Shown here piece after piece: positions 38,753-41,578 of a DNA stretch of 41,578 nucleotides. The first letter of the stretch is position 1; each line of letters starts with the position of its first letter. Origin of the DNA: an uncultured Coriobacteriia bacterium (lineage in GTDB: Bacteria; Actinomycetota; Coriobacteriia; Anaerosomatales; PALSA-660); NCBI GenBank assembly GCA_903831865.1, contig CAIKZH010000001.1, forward strand, positions 1-41,578, in the 5' to 3' direction. Under the pieces are notes generated by a model, which was not told where the DNA came from, did not search any database, and saw nothing but the letters and a program-made list of their open reading frames with translations. The translations under genes and the position numbers were made by a program.

Positions 38753-39847
38753 TCACGGGCGGACGGCGCCGACGTAGTCGCCCCGGCTGGAGAGCCGCGC
38801 GTACCTGACGACTTCTCCGGTGTACGGCGCCTCGATGAACGTGCCGTTGCCCGCGTAGATGCCCACGTGATGGATCCGGCTCGCGTCGGCGCCGTAGCCG
38901 AAGAAGACAAGGTCGCCCGCGCCCAGCAGGTCGGTGCGTCCGGGCGGGATGTAGTGACCGATCCGGAACTGCTCGCGGCTCGTCCTGGGGATCGAGATGC
39001 CGGCCTTCGCATAGCAGTACTGCGCGAGACCCGAGCAGTCGAAACCGCTGGGTGAGCTGCCGCCCCAGACGTAGGGCACGCCCAGGTAGTGCGAGGCGAT
39101 CTGCACCACCTCCGGATGCGGCTCCCCGAGGCTTCCCAAGTCGGTGGAGCGAGAGCTCGCGCCCGCAGTCCTCCTGGCTGATCGTGCCAGGGCCGCTGCG
39201 GCAGCCGCCTCCCGCGCCGCCTCCTGCTTCATGAGCGTCTTGACCTGGCTGTTGAGCGAGGCCACATAGGACGACTGCTGGCGCACTGCGGCCTCGACGA
39301 CGGCCTGTTTCGCGGTCGCATCGGTGCGCAGGGCGACCTGCTCCCCCTCGCGGTTCTCCAGAGCGACCTGCACGCGCGTCACTTCATCTCTCTGGGAACG
39401 GATCCGGATCACCAGGTCCGCGTCGGAGGCGCTGATCCGATCGAGAGCGTCGACCCGCGACAGGAAGTCCTGGAAGTCCCTGGTACCGAGCAATACGTCT
39501 GCGATCCCTACAGGTCCGCTCCGGTAGATGGCCTCAGCGCGCTGCGATAGAAGGTCCTCGGACGCGTCGAGCCGCAGCTGGGTGGCGACGAGCGTCTCCT
39601 CCGTCGAGGCTATCTGGATCCGCGTCTGCTCCAGCTGGTCGGTGACGGCGAGGAGGTCCTCGCGCTTCATCTCGAGATCGTCGTTGAGGGACTGCAGCCT
39701 CGTACTCGCTGCCACCGCCTCGGCCTGCTTGGCGCGGATCTGAGGAGTGACGCGAAGCGCCGTTGCTGTGACAGGTGCGCTGGCGAGCGCAGTCGTCAAC
39801 AGGACGCTCATGAGGATCCCAGCCGATCGGCTGAAGGTCTGTCGCAT
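38753..39847 (-). CDS. Secreted NlpC/P60 peptidoglycan endopeptidase with N-terminal coiled coil
   Basis: Signal peptide, coiled coil, GVPYVWGGSSPSGFDCSGLAQYCYAKAGI ... HHVGIYAGNG; RBS GGAG before ATG at 39847. Confidence 0.92.
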   Translation of the reverse strand: MRQTFSRSAGILMSVLLTTALASAPVTATALRVTPQIRAKQAEAVAASTRLQSLNDDLEMKREDLLAVTDQLEQTRIQIASTEETLVATQLRLDASEDLLSQRAEAIYRSGPVGIADVLLGTRDFQDFLSRVDALDRISASDADLVIRIRSQRDEVTRVQVALENREGEQVALRTDATAKQAVVEAAVRQQSSYVASLNSQVKTLMKQEAAREAAAAAALARSARRTAGASSRSTDLGSLGEPHPEVVQIASHYLGVPYVWGGSSPSGFDCSGLAQYCYAKAGISIPRTSREQFRIGHYIPPGRTDLLGAGDLVFFGYGADASRIHHVGIYAGNGTFIEAPYTGEVVRYARLSSRGDYVGAVRP

Positions 39848-39940
39848 CCGCTCCAACCCCCCGTGCTGCGAACAACTGCTGCGTCGTGGTGGGTCTTCGA
39901 TGTGACTGTGAAGGGTCATCGTTCGGCCCTCGGTGAAATG

Positions 39941-39964
39941 ATACCACTCGGCGCCGACTGGTAT
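39941..39964. promoter_or_regulatory. 24-bp near-perfect palindrome in divergent hydrolase promoter region
   Basis: ATACCACTCGGCGCCGACTGGTAT; only one mismatched pair; overlaps TATCAT (- strand, 39943-39938) and TATGCT (+ strand, 39962-39967). Confidence 0.65.
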
Positions 39965-40024
39965 GCTCTTTCGGACGACGCGCAGATGCATCATGGCACA
40001 CGACCTGCGAGTGTGATCCGAGAC

Positions 40025-41111
40025 ATGCGCAGCAACTTTCGGCGCCTCGCGGCGCTCCTCGCTCTCCTCGGCATGCTCGGCGTGCCCGCCGTCGCTTCGG
40101 GCGCGCCGACACTGCCGCCTATCGCGCCGGCCAAGGTCACGGCGTCGGTCGCCAACCCCGCATACGACGCCTCCACCCAGCAGGCGCTCCAGCTGCAACA
40201 GCAGGTCGCCGACGCGCAGGGCGAAGAGGTCGCGGTGGAGAACCGCATAGCTGCCACGAGCCAGATGATCACGGACCAGCAGGACCAGCTCGACCAGGCC
40301 GACGAACAGCTGAAGACAGCCCAGGACGCGTTCGACGCGCGCATCGTGGCCATGTACGAGTTCTCAGGATTCGATTCACTGGCGGTCCTCCTGGACTCGC
40401 ACTCTCTCGACGATTTCGCCATCCGCATGAACGCGCTCAGCAAGATCGTCGAGGCGGACCAGTCCACGCTCGCGGACGCACGCGTGGTGTCGGAGCAGGC
40501 CGACTACGAAGCGGCACAACTGGAGAGCCTGCGCGCCCAGCAGGTGACACTGCGTGACCTGAAAGCGCAGCAGGAACAGCAGCTCAAGTCCGCGCTCACG
40601 CAGCAGGAGGCCGTGCTCGCGACACTCTCACGCACGGACCGCGTGGTCGTGACCAACAGCCAGAAGCAGTACGCCTCCACCCGAGCGAAGTGGCGAGCCG
40701 CCTCCATCCCGATCGGTACGCCGATCGCGAAGGTGGCTGGCAGGGTCCTCCCCTACACCACCCTTACCTATCTCGTCTCGCAGTACCACTACAAGACGTA
40801 CCGGACGACGGGCGTGAAGTACAACGCGGTGTGCTCCTGGTACGGCGCCGATTTCAACGGCAAGGGCACATCCTCCGGCGAGATCTACAACATGGAGGAC
40901 TTCACGTGCGCCAGCAAGACCCTTCCCTTCGGTACCTGGCTGGCTCTCACTCGCTATGACGCGGGCAGCCGGACGTATCGGCGCATCGTCGTGGTCGTGA
41001 ACGACCGTGGGCCGTTCGTGGCCGGTCGGGATCTCGATCTGTCGAAGGCCGCTGCCTACGCGCTCGGGATGGCGGGCGCGGGCGTCGCCAAGGTGAGCGT
41101 CGAGGAGGTCA
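40025..41111 (+). CDS. Secreted coiled-coil protein with C-terminal RlpA-like DPBB domain; reads on in-frame into EccC-like sequence
   Basis: Signal peptide MRSNFRRLAALLALLGMLGVPAVASGA; coiled coil; VCSWYGADFNGKGTSSGEIYNMEDFTCASKTLPFGTWLAL...VVVNDRGPFVAGRDLDLSKAAAYALGMAGAGVAKVSVEEV. No stop before window end, so absent from the ORF track. Confidence 0.85.
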
Positions 41112-41578
41112 CCCCGGACCGGTGGCGTATGTTCGCCGACAAGGACCGTGACCGTCTCAAGATTCCCTTCGGACATCAGATCAAAACCGGCAACATCATG
41201 TATCTGGACATCAAGGAGGGCGCTGAGTTCGGGGGCGGCCCGCACGGCATGCTCATCGGCACCACCGGGTCGGGGAAGTCCGAATTCCTGCGCACCCTGA
41301 TCTTGTCGCTGGTGGCCATGCACCACCCGGATCAGGTGAACCTGCTGCTCACCGACTTCAAGGGCGGTTCGACGTTCCTGGGAATGGAGAAGCTGCCCCA
41401 CACCGCGGCGGTGATCACCAACATGGCCGAGGAAGCCGAGCTGGTGAGCCGGATGGGGGAGGTGCTGACCGGCGAACTCGACCGCCGGCAGGGGCTGTTG
41501 CGCCAGGCCGGCATCCAGGTCGGGGCGACCGGGGCGCTCTCGGGGGTGGCCGAGTACGAGAAGTACCGGGAGCGCGGC
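41112..41578 (+). other. EccC-type (type VII secretion FtsK/SpoIIIE) ATPase fragment, mycobacterial-like; likely chimeric join
   Basis: DRDRLKIPFGHQIKTGNIMYLDIKEGAEFGGGPHGMLIGTTGSGKSEFLRTLILSLVAMHHPDQVNLLLTDFKGGSTFLGMEKLPHTAAVITNMAEEAELVSRMGEVLTGELDRRQGLLRQAG...GVAEYEKYRERG; exact junction uncertain (~41102-41165). Confidence 0.8.

Noticed and set aside
36561-38777. 738-aa + strand ORF opposite iorA and mscS
   Set aside because: Composition artefact; sense-strand iorA and mscS have clear motifs.
40628-41401. 257-aa antisense ORF across the RlpA/EccC junction
   Set aside because: The + frame from 40025 has clear signal peptide and domain motifs; antisense frame has none.

Overview
High-GC bacterial window, most likely Actinomycetota. 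I suspect a Coriobacteriia-like lineage, but the taxon is inferred. It is densely packed with conserved core genes on the + strand: M16 peptidase C-term (partial) - dapB - lysC - dapA - rnj - uppP - ftsK/spoIIIE - rodZ-like - yajQ - rimO - pgsA - cinA - thpR - recA - recX - rny - GNAT - standalone GHKL ATPase - spoVS - PHP phosphoesterase - miaB - MEMO1/AMMECR1 fusion - miaA - dapF - dapL - hflX | lexA (-) <-> yneA/chiZ-like LysM gene - nrdR - dut - NUDIX - AzgA-type and uracil/xanthine NCS2 permeases. A - strand block follows: three small hypothetical/SH3 genes, an ACT-domain protein, iorB, iorA, mscS and a NlpC/P60 hydrolase. A divergent coiled-coil/RlpA-like (DPBB) gene then runs to the window edge. 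No CRISPR array, transposon, rRNA or tRNA was recognised. Strongest leads: (1) the last ~460 bp switches in-frame from an RlpA-like exported protein into a mycobacterial-type EccC (type VII secretion) ATPase, probably an assembly chimera; (2) RecA carries Pro in place of the normally invariant L2-loop Gln (E. coli Gln194); (3) an uncharacterised MutL/TopoVIB-like GHKL ATPase, apparently leaderless, sits between rny and spoVS; (4) SOS boxes lie in the -35/-10 spacers of recA and the yneA-like gene; (5) two NrdR-box-like sites exactly 30 bp apart precede nrdR-dut; (6) a 24-bp near-perfect palindrome is centred between two divergent cell-wall hydrolase genes. All calls are from reading the sequence; no database searches were run.
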